NCBI RefSeq assembly: GCF_011769525.1
Contig: NZ_CP050440.1
Coordinates: 4,465,501 to 4,529,500, forward strand
DNA: 64,000 nt
DNA from: Tolypothrix sp. PCC 7910
Lineage (GTDB): Bacteria > Cyanobacteriota > Cyanobacteriia > Cyanobacteriales > Nostocaceae
Direction: 5' to 3'
Positions 8,771 through 20,305 of the stretch are shown here, in pieces (position 1 is the stretch's first letter; each line of letters opens with the position of its first letter). The notes under the pieces were generated by a model that did not search any database, was not told the DNA's origin, and was given only the letters and a program-made list of their open reading frames with translations. The position numbers and the translations under genes are program-made.

Positions 8771-9899
8771 GGACTAGTATTTGATTTCTGAAAAAACTCC
8801 GTACATCTGAAGAGACAGAAAATCAAACGTAGTGTTTCGGAGAAACCACTCAAACATCCATTTTAAATGGCGGAATGTGGGAATTAAAGCACAAAAACGC
8901 CTCACCCAGGTTTTTGCTTGTAACCAAATATCTTCTATAGGGTTTTGTGATGGGCAATTAGGGGCAAAGCGAACGCAAGTAATTTTCCATTGCTCTGGAG
9001 GTAAACCTTGATTTACTTCACCCAAAAAGTTTTGAACCAAGTGTGAACGATGATAAGAAGCACCATCCCAAAGAAGAAGCAATCTTTGGTTGGGAGAAGA
9101 GTCTAATAAATAACGCAAATAATCAATTGTATTATTTGAATTACCAGCATTATATGCTTTCAGAAGTAACTTACCATCGAGATAATCAACTGCCCCATAA
9201 TATGTCTGTTTATCTCGTTCGTTAACAACTTCAATTGCTATTTCTTGGTCAGTTTTGCCCCAGACATAACCAGTTAAATCTCCCCATAACAGATGGCACT
9301 CATCTATTAGTAATACTCTCAGTTTTCGGGCTTCTATTTGCTCTCTATTGCTTGCCAACAATGTTTCAATCTGTCTTTTTTACAGCAACAGCCTCCTGAT
9401 CAGCCTTGGGATTCAAGCCAGTAGTCTTTTTCCAACTGATTCCTGCTGCCTCAAATAAATCGTAATAGCTTCGTTTTGATTCGTAAATAACATCATATTC
9501 AAAAGCCAATTTGTACTCCAGTTCTCCAAGCTCCCAAATCTCCTTAGTTTGCAACCAACTTAATACTGTTGCTCGCTGTTCATCACTCAGGTAACTCTTT
9601 CTCCCTTTATGATTTAAGCGCAGTCCCAAAATTCCATATTCTTGGTAAGCAAGATCCAACTTGTTATCGAACCAACTGACACATCTAAAATTGTTTGAAT
9701 TTCTTCATACTTATAGCCTTGATAAACTAGCTTCACTGCCAAAGCTTTTCTTACCTCACGAGCATCTGGGCGACTATCTATAAATTCTTGTAGTTCTGCG
9801 ATCGCCATTTCTATATGCTGGTTTATCATTGTTCGTTATTAGACAGATATCTCTGTCCGTATTATCTCGCAGTTTTTTTCAGAAATCAAATATGATTCC
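8771..9899. mobile_element. IS630-type insertion sequence, degraded
   Basis: The element is 1129 bp with imperfect terminal inverted repeats. The left end GGACTAGTATTTGATTTC matches the complement of the right end, GGAATCATATTTGATTTC, and the match continues through CTGAAAAAA. TA dinucleotides sit at both outer borders (8769-8770 and 9900-9901), as expected for this family. The transposase is broken by two frameshifts. Confidence 0.85.
8774..9829 (-). pseudogene. IS630-family transposase in three frames
   Basis: The N-terminal helix-turn-helix part (9829-9614) has YKYEEIQTILDVSVGSITSW. The middle part (9659-9366) continues YQEYGILGLRLNHKGRKSYL. The C-terminal DDE part (9361-8774) has LLIDECH, LLLWDGASYHRS and NPIEDIWLQAK, which carry the catalytic Asp, Asp and Glu. 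The first junction needs a -1 shift at SITSW/DLAYQ (about 9680). The second needs a +1 shift at an A6 run (about 9380-9385), giving KRQIETLLASNREQ. IS630 elements often use one programmed -1 shift, but two opposite shifts suggest decay. The active-site residues themselves survive. Confidence 0.85.
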
Positions 9900-10126
9900 T
9901 ATAGAATACCTTTTGTATATTTAAAAATTCTTGATTCCTTGTGGATTTTACATTCTACCATTCTTGATGGGAGCCACTTAAATGCAGGTTAGCTCCATCA
10001 AATATGAATAATATTTATCAGGTAAGCACGGCTATATACTTTGCTCACAGCCGAATAATAGCTAGTGCTTACCTAACGGTTTACCTCTAACCAAGCTATC
10101 AAATAATTAGCAATGATCAAAGAATT

Positions 10127-10612
10127 TTAGTAATGCTCACTCTGTAAATCGTCAATTACATCTTTACTAGCAGCAGACTCTATATTACGCTTAGCTTGCT
10201 CAATATTAACTTTAGCTCTATTACGCCAACCTATAGCGGTATTGGTGTCTTCCTCATAAGATATATCTTTTTCCGCACTACGCAACAGCTTATAAACAGC
10301 ACGGAACCTATCAAGATGTTGTAAAGAAGTATCAACATTTGGATTTTCTTGCAAATTTTTCTTGTCTACAGCTGATGCTTTATCAAGCTCTTCAATAGCT
10401 TGATGAATATGTTGATAAGCCATCTTTGTTTCTTGTTCTACATTAGGTTCATCTTTTTGTTGCAGAAGTAACTCAGCTTTTCGCAGATCGCTACGTGCAT
10501 GGAGATAAGCGGGATGCTTAACAGGCGTAACGGCTCCAGCGACACCATTACCCAAAGAAACTGCAAATAAGCCTAATAAGAGACTAACCAAGCTAGTTTG
10601 ACGGATAATCAT
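10127..10612 (-). CDS. Exported small helical protein, unknown
   Basis: A 161-residue protein with a clear signal peptide (residues 1-27, cleavage likely after NGVAGA). The mature part is almost entirely predicted helix: HARSDLRKAELLLQQ, EQETKMAYQHIHQAIEELDKAS, LDRFRAVYKLLRSAEKDI and NRAKVNIEQAKRNIESA. This looks like a four-helix bundle with regular Leu/Ala positions and no Cys. I know of similar uncharacterised exported cyanobacterial proteins but cannot assign a function. It is monocistronic, with the IS630 remnant on one side and hom on the other. Confidence 0.7.
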   Translation of the reverse strand: MIIRQTSLVSLLLGLFAVSLGNGVAGAVTPVKHPAYLHARSDLRKAELLLQQKDEPNVEQETKMAYQHIHQAIEELDKASAVDKKNLQENPNVDTSLQHLDRFRAVYKLLRSAEKDISYEEDTNTAIGWRNRAKVNIEQAKRNIESAASKDVIDDLQSEHY

Positions 10613-10841
10613 AATTTTCTACCAAATTACGAGTGTGAATTGTTTGATTGATTAGACTTATTTCAGATTCCAAAAGTTGTGTCGTAGATATGTTAATACT
10701 GTGTACTTTAAATCATAAAAAAGCCATATTTGAAAAATAGGGGAGAAATCAAAATTACATAGATTTAAAGATTGGTTTTTATCTCTAAATTATGAGTTTT
10801 TCAATTGCAAATTCCGCTCTGAATAGTTCTCCCCCATTTCC

Positions 10842-12131
10842 TTACAACACGCGCAATAAGCTAGGAATGCTATCGATGGCTTCCAATCCTCGAATTTCTG
10901 CCAAAGCTTGGCGAAAGTCACCTTCTTTCACATCGTGGGTCACAACCACAATTTCAGCTAGTTCTCCTTGAAAACCAGTTTGCACAACAGACTCTAAGCT
11001 AACGCCGTAATTGCCAAAGCAAGTACCTAATTTACCAATCACTCCGGATTGATCTTTAGTAAGAAACCGGGTATAAAAGCGAGTTACAAGTTCGGAAATC
11101 GGGGCAATTTCACAGTAGTCTTGATGGCTACAAGCTAACAGAGGATTGGGGTTAGCAGTGCTAGTTTTCAGCGTTGCCACTAAATGTAAGATATCTGATG
11201 ATACTGCACTAGCAGTTGCACCAGCACCAGCACCAGGCCCAAAAAACATTACTTGCCCAATTGGTTCGCCTTCCACAAGAATGGCATTATACACGCCGTT
11301 AATGCTGGCTAAGGGGTGTGCTTTCGGCACTAAAGTCGGATGAACTCTTACAGAGAGCTTTGAGCTATCGCTAGCATGAAGCTTGGCGATCGCTAACAAT
11401 TTAATCACAAATCCTAATTTCTCAGCATAGGCGATATCAGTCTTACTGACTTGGCGAATCCCTTCTGCATAGACATCTTCCAAGTGAATGCGTCCACCAA
11501 AAGCTAAGGATGCCAAAATTGCAATTTTATCGCCAGCATCTAAACCATCAACATCGGCGGTAGGATCAGCTTCCGCATAACCCAATCTTTGGGCATCAAC
11601 CAATACATCTTCAAAATTACTACCTTCTTGCTGCATCCTGGTGAGGATGTAGTTGGTAGTACCGTTCACAATACCTGTGACGGTGTGAATGCGGTTCACA
11701 CTTAAAGATTGTTTGAGTGGTTGAATTACAGGAATACCACCACCAACTGCGGCTTCTAGCAAGACATAGACTCCAGCTTGATTAGCAGTGGTGAAGATCT
11801 CATCGCCAAAACGCGCGATCGCAGCTTTATTAGCAGTAACGACATGTTTACCATTTTTTAAAGCCGTCAGAATTAGCGATCGCGCCGGTTCCAATCCACC
11901 CATGACTTCGACAACAATATCTACCTCTGGATCGTTGACGATAGATTCTAGATCTGTAGTAACTACTCCCTCTGATAGTTGTACCTCACGAGGTTTATCA
12001 AGCGATCGTACTCCCACTCGGTAGATTTCTACTTCCTGCAACAATGGGTTACGGTCAGTTGTATCTTGCAACAACTGTACTGTACCCGTCCCAACAGTTC
12101 CTAATCCCAGTATTCCTAGCTTCACACCCAC
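10842..12131 (-). CDS. hom: Homoserine dehydrogenase
   Basis: About 429 residues from the GTG at 12131 (N-terminus GVKLGILGLGTVGTGTV, the NAD(P) Rossmann loop). An in-frame ATG at 12185 would add 18 residues, but that stretch overlaps a GTAGGGTG/CACCCTAC repeat, so I prefer the GTG. The enzyme reduces aspartate semialdehyde to homoserine for Thr, Met and Ile synthesis. The substrate-binding domain has NGTTNYILTRM and GYAEADPTADVDGLDAGDK with the catalytic Lys. The C-terminal ACT domain (about the last 80 residues, FYTRFLTKDQSGVIGKLG) mediates feedback by threonine in this family. The length is that of monofunctional, ACT-containing enzymes. Confidence 0.95.
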   Translation of the reverse strand: MGVKLGILGLGTVGTGTVQLLQDTTDRNPLLQEVEIYRVGVRSLDKPREVQLSEGVVTTDLESIVNDPEVDIVVEVMGGLEPARSLILTALKNGKHVVTANKAAIARFGDEIFTTANQAGVYVLLEAAVGGGIPVIQPLKQSLSVNRIHTVTGIVNGTTNYILTRMQQEGSNFEDVLVDAQRLGYAEADPTADVDGLDAGDKIAILASLAFGGRIHLEDVYAEGIRQVSKTDIAYAEKLGFVIKLLAIAKLHASDSSKLSVRVHPTLVPKAHPLASINGVYNAILVEGEPIGQVMFFGPGAGAGATASAVSSDILHLVATLKTSTANPNPLLACSHQDYCEIAPISELVTRFYTRFLTKDQSGVIGKLGTCFGNYGVSLESVVQTGFQGELAEIVVVTHDVKEGDFRQALAEIRGLEAIDSIPSLLRVL

Positions 12132-12162
12132 AAATTTTGTACCAAATTTCACCAATAACAAT

Positions 12163-12192
12163 TGTAGGGTGAGCTGTTCGCCCACCCTACAA
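12163..12192. repeat. GTAGGGTG...CACCCTAC inverted repeat
   Basis: A short palindromic repeat immediately upstream of hom. It belongs to the dispersed GTAGGGTG family also seen at 22658, 37572, 40421, 40540, 57432 and 59593. Confidence 0.6.
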
Positions 12193-12270
12193 GTTATGTT
12201 TTGTCATTTGTCATTTGTCCGTCGTCCTTTGTCTAAAACCAATGACTAAGGACTAATAACTAATGACCAA
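12193..12270. repeat. Degenerate heptamer repeats between petH and hom
   Basis: The petH-hom gap holds GTCATTT-type heptamers in one orientation and AATGACTAAGGACTAATAAC-type units in the other, which together could fold back. The array ends within a few bases of the petH stop codon. Confidence 0.6.
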
Positions 12271-12272
12271 AT

Positions 12273-14791
<2,519 letters not shown>

Positions 14792-15796
14792 ATGACAAGT
14801 AAGCCGGAACGCGTGGTACTAATTGGAGTAGCTGGAGACTCTGGTTGCGGTAAATCTACGTTTTTGCGTCGTTTAATAGATTTGTTTGGTGAAGAATTAA
14901 TGACAGTTATCTGTTTGGATGACTATCATTCCCTAGATCGCAAACAGCGCAAAGAAACGGGAATCACTGCTCTTGATCCTAGGGCAAACAACTTTGACTT
15001 GATGTACGAGCAAATTAAAGCGCTCAAGAATGGTCAAGCAATTGAGAAGCCGATTTATAACCATGAAACCGGCATGATCGATCCACCAGAACGGATTGAG
15101 CCAAACCATATTGTAGTGGTAGAAGGACTGCATCCTTTATATGATGAACGGGTGCGCGAGCTAATTGATTTCAGTGTTTATTTTGATATCAGCGATGAAG
15201 TCAAAATTGCTTGGAAAATTCAGCGCGACATGGCAGAAAGGGGCCATCGCTATGAAGATGTCCTAGCACAAATCAATTCCCGCAAGCCTGACTTTGAAAA
15301 ATTTATTGAACCACAAAGAGAATTTGCTGATGTGGTTCTCCAAGTATTGCCAACTAACTTAATTAAAAACGACACAGAGCGCAAAGTGCTGCGAGTACGC
15401 ATGCTTCAGCGCGAAGGTAAGGAAGGCTTTGAGCCAACCTACCTGTTTGATGAAGGCTCTACAATTCAGTGGACTCCTTGTGGACGCAAGCTTACTTGTT
15501 CTTACCCCGGTATGCAACTGTACTACGGTTCAGATGTTTACTATGGCCGTTACGTCTCAGTATTAGAAGTAGACGGTCAATTCGACAATTTAGAAGAAGT
15601 CATTTACATCGAAACCCATTTGAGTAACACATCCACCAAATATCAAGGTGAGATGACTCACTTGTTACTCCAGCACCGTGAATATCCAGGTTCCAACAAT
15701 GGAACTGGTTTATTCCAAGTGCTAACAGGCTTGAAAATGCGTGACGCTTACGAGCGTTTAACAGCAAAGGAAGCCAAATTAGCAGTTCAAGTTTAA
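14792..15796 (+). CDS. prk: Phosphoribulokinase
   Basis: A 334-residue Calvin-cycle enzyme that phosphorylates ribulose 5-phosphate with ATP. The P-loop GVAGDSGCGKST carries Cys19, and Cys41 lies in VICLDDYHSLDR. These two correspond to the redox-active pair through which the cyanobacterial enzyme is inhibited in the dark with CP12 and GAPDH. Further family features are RANNFDLMYEQ, KPIYNHETG and the Walker-B-like VVVEGLHPLYDE. The start has a good AGGAG six bases upstream. A strong terminator follows. The length matches the plant/cyanobacterial class rather than the shorter proteobacterial type. Confidence 0.97.
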   Translation: MTSKPERVVLIGVAGDSGCGKSTFLRRLIDLFGEELMTVICLDDYHSLDRKQRKETGITALDPRANNFDLMYEQIKALKNGQAIEKPIYNHETGMIDPPERIEPNHIVVVEGLHPLYDERVRELIDFSVYFDISDEVKIAWKIQRDMAERGHRYEDVLAQINSRKPDFEKFIEPQREFADVVLQVLPTNLIKNDTERKVLRVRMLQREGKEGFEPTYLFDEGSTIQWTPCGRKLTCSYPGMQLYYGSDVYYGRYVSVLEVDGQFDNLEEVIYIETHLSNTSTKYQGEMTHLLLQHREYPGSNNGTGLFQVLTGLKMRDAYERLTAKEAKLAVQV

Positions 15797-15822
15797 AACA
15801 GCAGTGTTTGTGTCAAAGCTTG

Positions 15823-15853
15823 GGGGGATGCTTGAGGGTATCCCCCTTTTTTT
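15823..15853 (+). terminator. Intrinsic terminator of prk
   Basis: GGGGGAT at 15823-15829 pairs with ATCCCCC at 15840-15846 around a 10-nt loop. Seven T follow directly. It lies 27 bases after the stop. Confidence 0.9.
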
Positions 15854-16043
15854 GTGTTGGTCAAAACATTTTAGCCACAAAAAGTTATATTTTTTCTTCG
15901 CCCAATATTTAATACCAGTATAGTTTTTTATAACTTAAGAAGACACTAACTATTTCATGTGTAAATATTGTTATGATTTCAGAAATTAGAGTAACTGAAC
16001 TAAATCTAATCATTTAGTCAGTGAAACACTCTTATAAGGAGGA

Positions 16044-17324
16044 ATGCCTTTGTCTCGTCGATATTTATTTACCTCCGAGTCAGTTACCGAAGGACATCCA
16101 GATAAAATCTGCGATCAGATTTCTGATACGATTCTGGATGCCTTACTGACACAAGACCCTACTAGTCGTGTAGCGGCTGAGGTAGTTGTTAATACTGGCT
16201 TGGTGCTAATTACTGGAGAAATTACCACTAAAGCCAATGTCAATTATGTCAATATCGCTCGTCAAAAAATTGCGGAAATTGGTTATACCAATGCTGATAA
16301 TGGCTTTTCGGCAAACAGTACGAGTGTATTAGTAGCATTAGACGAGCAATCACCTGATATTGCTCAAGGTGTGAACACTGCTCACGAAACCCGCGAACAG
16401 GATAGTGATGAACTATTCGACAGCATTGGTGCAGGCGACCAAGGGATTATGTTTGGTTTTGCTTGTAACGAAACACCAGAACTGGTGCCCTTACCGATTT
16501 GTCTTGCTCATCGCATTGCTCGCCGCCTAGCAGCAGTTCGCAAAACAGGTGATTTATCTTACCTACGTCCCGACGGTAAAACCCAAGTTACTGTAATTTA
16601 TGAAGATGGGCGACCAGTAGGTATAGATACTATCCTGATTTCTACCCAACATACAGCCACTATCGGGGAAATTACCGATGAAGAGGCAGTCCAAGCCAAG
16701 ATTAAACAAGACCTCTGGACAGCGGTAGTAGAACCTGTGTTTGGTGATATTGAAATCAAGCCAGACGAAGAGACACGCTTTTTAGTCAACCCCACCGGCA
16801 AATTTGTCATTGGTGGGCCTCAAGGCGACTCTGGTTTGACAGGACGGAAAATCATCGTTGACACCTACGGTGGTTATTCCCGTCATGGCGGCGGTGCTTT
16901 TTCTGGTAAAGACCCCACCAAAGTAGACCGTTCCGCAGCTTATGCAGCTCGCTATGTAGCGAAAAACATTGTTGCTGCTGAGTTAGCAGAAAAATGTGAA
17001 GTGCAGCTCAGTTATGCCATTGGCGTAGCGCGTCCTGTGAGCATTTTTCTAGACACATTCGGAACTGGCAAAGTTGATGACAGTATCTTGCTGGAATTAG
17101 TCAAAAAGCATTTTGAACTACGTCCCGCAGGAATTATCCACGCTTTCAACTTACGTAACCTACCAAATGAAAGAGGCGGACGTTTTTATCAGGACGTCGC
17201 GGCTTACGGTCATTTTGGGCGGAATGATTTAGACCTACCTTGGGAACGTACTGACAAAGCCGACTTGTTAAAGCAAGCGGTTAACGAGTCACTGACAGCC
17301 GCGATCGCCCAAGCACTTAAGTAA
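16044..17324 (+). CDS. metK: S-adenosylmethionine synthetase
   Basis: A 426-residue enzyme making S-adenosylmethionine from ATP and methionine. Diagnostic motifs are [17 protein letters not shown] (His and Asp of the active site), [16 protein letters not shown], the P-loop-like [19 protein letters not shown], and the C-terminal [11 protein letters not shown] 16044 is preceded by an AAGGAGGA ribosome binding site. A shorter start two codons later is conceivable but less well placed. The gene stands alone with its own hairpin downstream. No riboswitch was recognisable in the 190-base leader. Confidence 0.97.
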   Translation: MPLSRRYLFTSESVTEGHPDKICDQISDTILDALLTQDPTSRVAAEVVVNTGLVLITGEITTKANVNYVNIARQKIAEIGYTNADNGFSANSTSVLVALDEQSPDIAQGVNTAHETREQDSDELFDSIGAGDQGIMFGFACNETPELVPLPICLAHRIARRLAAVRKTGDLSYLRPDGKTQVTVIYEDGRPVGIDTILISTQHTATIGEITDEEAVQAKIKQDLWTAVVEPVFGDIEIKPDEETRFLVNPTGKFVIGGPQGDSGLTGRKIIVDTYGGYSRHGGGAFSGKDPTKVDRSAAYAARYVAKNIVAAELAEKCEVQLSYAIGVARPVSIFLDTFGTGKVDDSILLELVKKHFELRPAGIIHAFNLRNLPNERGGRFYQDVAAYGHFGRNDLDLPWERTDKADLLKQAVNESLTAAIAQALK

Positions 17325-17357
17325 ACTGGTGTAATATTCCAGAGAATCACTGAATAG

Positions 17358-17396
17358 AGGAGTATGGGTAAATTGTACGGGTTTACTCATACTCCT
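17358..17396 (+). terminator. 15-bp stem hairpin after metK
   Basis: AGGAGTATG-G-GTAAA at 17358-17372 pairs with TTTAC-T-CATACTCCT at 17382-17396, with one G-T wobble and a 9-nt loop. TTTGTTG follows, a weak T-tract. It lies 34 bases after the metK stop. Confidence 0.75.
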
Positions 17397-17405
17397 TTGT
17401 TGTGT

Positions 17406-17484
17406 GGGGGATTGGGGATTGGGGAACTCGGGGCCCCCTCTGGGGATAAGGGGTAATGGGGACTGGGGACTGGGGACAAGGGGA
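17406..17484. repeat. G-rich dispersed repeat with GGGGCCCCC core
   Basis: Runs of GGGGATT and GGGGACT surround the core GGGGAACTCGGGGCCCCC. About 50 bases are repeated almost exactly at 32292-32341. A related inverted copy lies at 39128-39218. Confidence 0.85.
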
Positions 17485-17498
17485 AATAACAAACACCA

Positions 17499-17603
17499 AT
17501 TACCCATTACCCATTACCCATTACCCATTACCCATTACCCATTACCCATTACCCATTACCCATTACCCATTACCCATTACCCATTACCCATTACCCATTA
17601 CCC
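17499..17603. repeat. ATTACCC heptamer array, 15 perfect copies
   Basis: Exactly 105 bases of uninterrupted ATTACCC. This is the longest perfect heptamer array in the window and a typical cyanobacterial short tandemly repeated repetitive sequence. Confidence 0.95.
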
Positions 17604-18081
17604 ATCTTGGAGAATCCATAGAATTGATGATAAGATTGGAGGACAGTTAGCCTGCCGAGAAAGAGCAGTGGTTTTGATACTTTTTGATGTAGGAAACTGG
17701 TTTAAAATGCTTTATCTGTGTTGAGGGTAGCTGATTGAAAGCGGAAGCAGGGTAAATTAGTTGCTTATCTGCCAACTTAATATAGCTGCAATCAACTCTC
17801 GTCGAAAGTACATCGATGGCAAAGATATGCTTATAGGAGTGCAATTTCTTGAGGGAAACGCTTTTGTTAGCAAAAGCGATTTTTGTTGACCGTTAGTGCT
17901 GATATCTATAATTCATAGAAAAATAACTTAAATATCATAAAAGGTCATGCCAATTATCTAATGAGCTATAATTTGCTCTTGTCATAAAAAAAGATAATTA
18001 AAGTGTTAATCACTAGTCAAATTGCTTGGAAAAATGGGACTAATGTGATGATTTTTACAGGATGGTAAGGAGATTTGAGTG

Positions 18082-19806
18082 ATGCAAACTCAAAAGCCAG
18101 CCCCTGTTGAGAGCAGTACAGAAAGCAAAACAGTGCCAGCGGAAGAGCCATATACAGACGAACTCCCGACTATTGAATTTCCCTCACGAGGGAAACTCAA
18201 GGCTAGTTCCTGGCGCATACATCAAAAAATTGGCTACGGATATTTTGTAGCGATTGGGATTGGCTTTTTTGGCTCACTCACAGGTTTAGTAATCGCGAAT
18301 CATTATCGGGGAAGAGAAATCAGGCAGCTTAACCAAGCTCATGAGCAAGGACAACTACTGACCAATTATAAAGATGCAGTCATTGGGGCACAATTATATA
18401 GCTCCAACTTAGTTGCAGTTTTGGAAGATCCCGAACGACTGCAAACTAAAAAAGCTGAATTTCTTCAAAGTGTGGAGAAAGCCAAACAGTTAGAGCCAAA
18501 AATTACTGGTTTTATTGAGCAGAAGCCGAAAACATTAGCAGCAACAAGTTCTACTTTAGAGACTTTATTGCAGAATTATGCAACTAACTTAGAGTCTTAT
18601 GTTAACCAGATAGAACCTGTATTGCGGCAAATTGATGCGAAAAACGTGCAGCGAGAGGAACTTGACTTAGTACGAGAGCGGCTGCTGAAAATTATGCGCG
18701 GCGACACAGCCATGCAGCTAGAGGATCTGTCTCAAACACTGACTCACATTTTAGAAAATGCGGAAGTCAAAGAGGACGAGAGGACAAAAGCTGTAGAGCA
18801 GGCAAAAGGAGTTGAGAGACTAATCGTGATTGTGAGTATGCTGGTGTCAGTAGCGATCGCGGCCATTGTAGCTTGGCGGACTAGTCGCGCGATCGCAGAA
18901 CCAGTCATCACTGTTACCCAAGTTGCTGAACAAGTAGCTCGTAAATCAAATTTTGATTTACGAGCGCCAATAACCACAGAAGATGAAATTGGCTTATTAG
19001 CTAAATCTCTCAACCGCTTAATTGAGCGGGTATCTGAGCGAACTAAAGAACTGCAACAAGCCAAAGAATTAGCTGAGGCTGCTAGCAAGGCAAAAAGCGT
19101 CTTTCTCGCTAATGTTAGTCATGAATTACGTACACCATTAAATGCGGTAATTGGCTTAAGCCAATTGCTACAAGATGACGCGACAGATTTAAGCTTATCG
19201 GGAGATTTTATCACCGACCTAGAAACAATTAATGCTGCTGGCAGACATTTATTAGAACTAATAAACGACATCCTCGACTTATCTAAAATTGAAGCGGGGA
19301 AAATGACTCTTTACCCAGAGACATTTGAAATTGCCACACTAATTAATAATGTCGTTTTGACAGTTAGACCTGCTGTTGAGAAAAACGGCAATATTTTAGA
19401 AATAGATTATGACGAAAAACTGGGTACAATGTATGCCGATCAAACAAGGATGCGGCAAGTTTTGTTAAATCTGTTAAGTAATGCTGCCAAATTTACTACA
19501 AATGGTAAAGTTACGCTCACAGTTAAAAGTGAAAAAGAAGACTTTGTACCCGAAGCTCCTTTTGGCTTTATTACTTTTACGGTGAGCGATACAGGAATTG
19601 GGATGTCGCAAAGTCAACAAAAGCAGCTATTTCAACCTTTTATTCAAGGTGATACATCAACTACGAAAAAGTATGGTGGTACAGGTTTAGGTTTAGCAAT
19701 TAGCCGTCATTTTTGCCAAATGATGGGCGGAGAAATTATGGTAAAAAGTCAGTTGGGAGTTGGTTCTAAGTTTACCGTGCGCTTGCCTTTGACTGTGCAA
19801 GAGTAA
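18082..19806 (+). CDS. Membrane sensor histidine kinase
   Basis: About 574 residues (ATG 18082; a GTG one codon earlier is also in frame) with GGAG nine bases upstream. After a Pro/Glu-rich N-terminus comes TM1 (about 52-75, [18 protein letters not shown]), a helical extracytoplasmic sensor region of about 175 residues, and TM2 (about 250-268, [19 protein letters not shown]). A HAMP domain and a short coiled coil follow. The HisKA box has phospho-acceptor His348 in [14 protein letters not shown] (numbered from the GTG). The ATPase domain has [15 protein letters not shown] and [10 protein letters not shown]. There is no receiver domain and no response regulator nearby, so it is an orphan kinase. 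The signal is unknown. Confidence 0.92.
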   Translation: MQTQKPAPVESSTESKTVPAEEPYTDELPTIEFPSRGKLKASSWRIHQKIGYGYFVAIGIGFFGSLTGLVIANHYRGREIRQLNQAHEQGQLLTNYKDAVIGAQLYSSNLVAVLEDPERLQTKKAEFLQSVEKAKQLEPKITGFIEQKPKTLAATSSTLETLLQNYATNLESYVNQIEPVLRQIDAKNVQREELDLVRERLLKIMRGDTAMQLEDLSQTLTHILENAEVKEDERTKAVEQAKGVERLIVIVSMLVSVAIAAIVAWRTSRAIAEPVITVTQVAEQVARKSNFDLRAPITTEDEIGLLAKSLNRLIERVSERTKELQQAKELAEAASKAKSVFLANVSHELRTPLNAVIGLSQLLQDDATDLSLSGDFITDLETINAAGRHLLELINDILDLSKIEAGKMTLYPETFEIATLINNVVLTVRPAVEKNGNILEIDYDEKLGTMYADQTRMRQVLLNLLSNAAKFTTNGKVTLTVKSEKEDFVPEAPFGFITFTVSDTGIGMSQSQQKQLFQPFIQGDTSTTKKYGGTGLGLAISRHFCQMMGGEIMVKSQLGVGSKFTVRLPLTVQE

Positions 19807-20039
19807 GTTAAAGTGTGATGGGGAAACCTGTAGAGACTTGTCGGAGAAATGGACTTAATCAATCATCAATCTCATCTCAATCTTGAATAGCTGCTGGAGA
19901 AATTATATAGTTACTCATGCTTGGCGATCGCGAGCCCCAGTATTAAGATTCTCCAAAGCTTTAGAGTCAGTCAGTTACGAGCAGTTTCAAGCACTTGCAA
20001 GTGTAAGTGGTGACTTAAGGCGGGAAAGAATAGCAGAGT

Positions 20040-20186
20040 AATACCAATTCAAAATTCTCTCTTGGAAAGTTCTGATCGGAGGAAACCTCCGATCAGACTT
20101 TCCGCAAAATTCAAAATTAAGAATCCAAACAGGACAAGACTTTGAGTCTGTGTATCTGTCGCATTCTTTTTTCAAATTGGTATAAG
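20040..20186. mobile_element. MITE-like element with central hairpin
   Basis: The element is about 147 bp, bounded by ATACCAATTCAAAA at the left and its near-complement TTTTTTCAAATTGGTAT at the right. The centre (20064-20103) is a long hairpin in which CTGATCGGAGG pairs with CCTCCGATCAG around AAA. Close relatives of the hairpin (48259-48295) and of the right end (40453-40485, 45481-45508) occur elsewhere. It carries no coding region. Confidence 0.65.
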
Positions 20187-20305
20187 ATTTTTATACGGAA
20201 ATTAAGCAAAATCAAATTGAGATATTTGAATAGCCTAGAATAATATGCGTTGAATACGATACTCTCAAAATAAGCAATTCTCTGCCCAGTCGCTTTGGCT
20301 TATCC

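Larger units (their letters stand above)
17397..18081. other. Repeat-rich intergenic region
   Basis: The first 200 bases are a G-rich block (17406-17484) followed by the ATTACCC array. The remaining 470 bases are AT-rich and without recognisable features. They lead to the histidine kinase gene. Confidence 0.5.

Noticed and set aside
17499-17603. Telomere-like repeat
   Set aside because: ATTACCC recalls telomeric units, but the site is internal, and heptamer STRRs of this kind are typical of cyanobacteria.
17404-17724. Plus-strand frames encoding HYPLPIT repeats
   Set aside because: They are direct translations of the ATTACCC array and the G-rich repeat.
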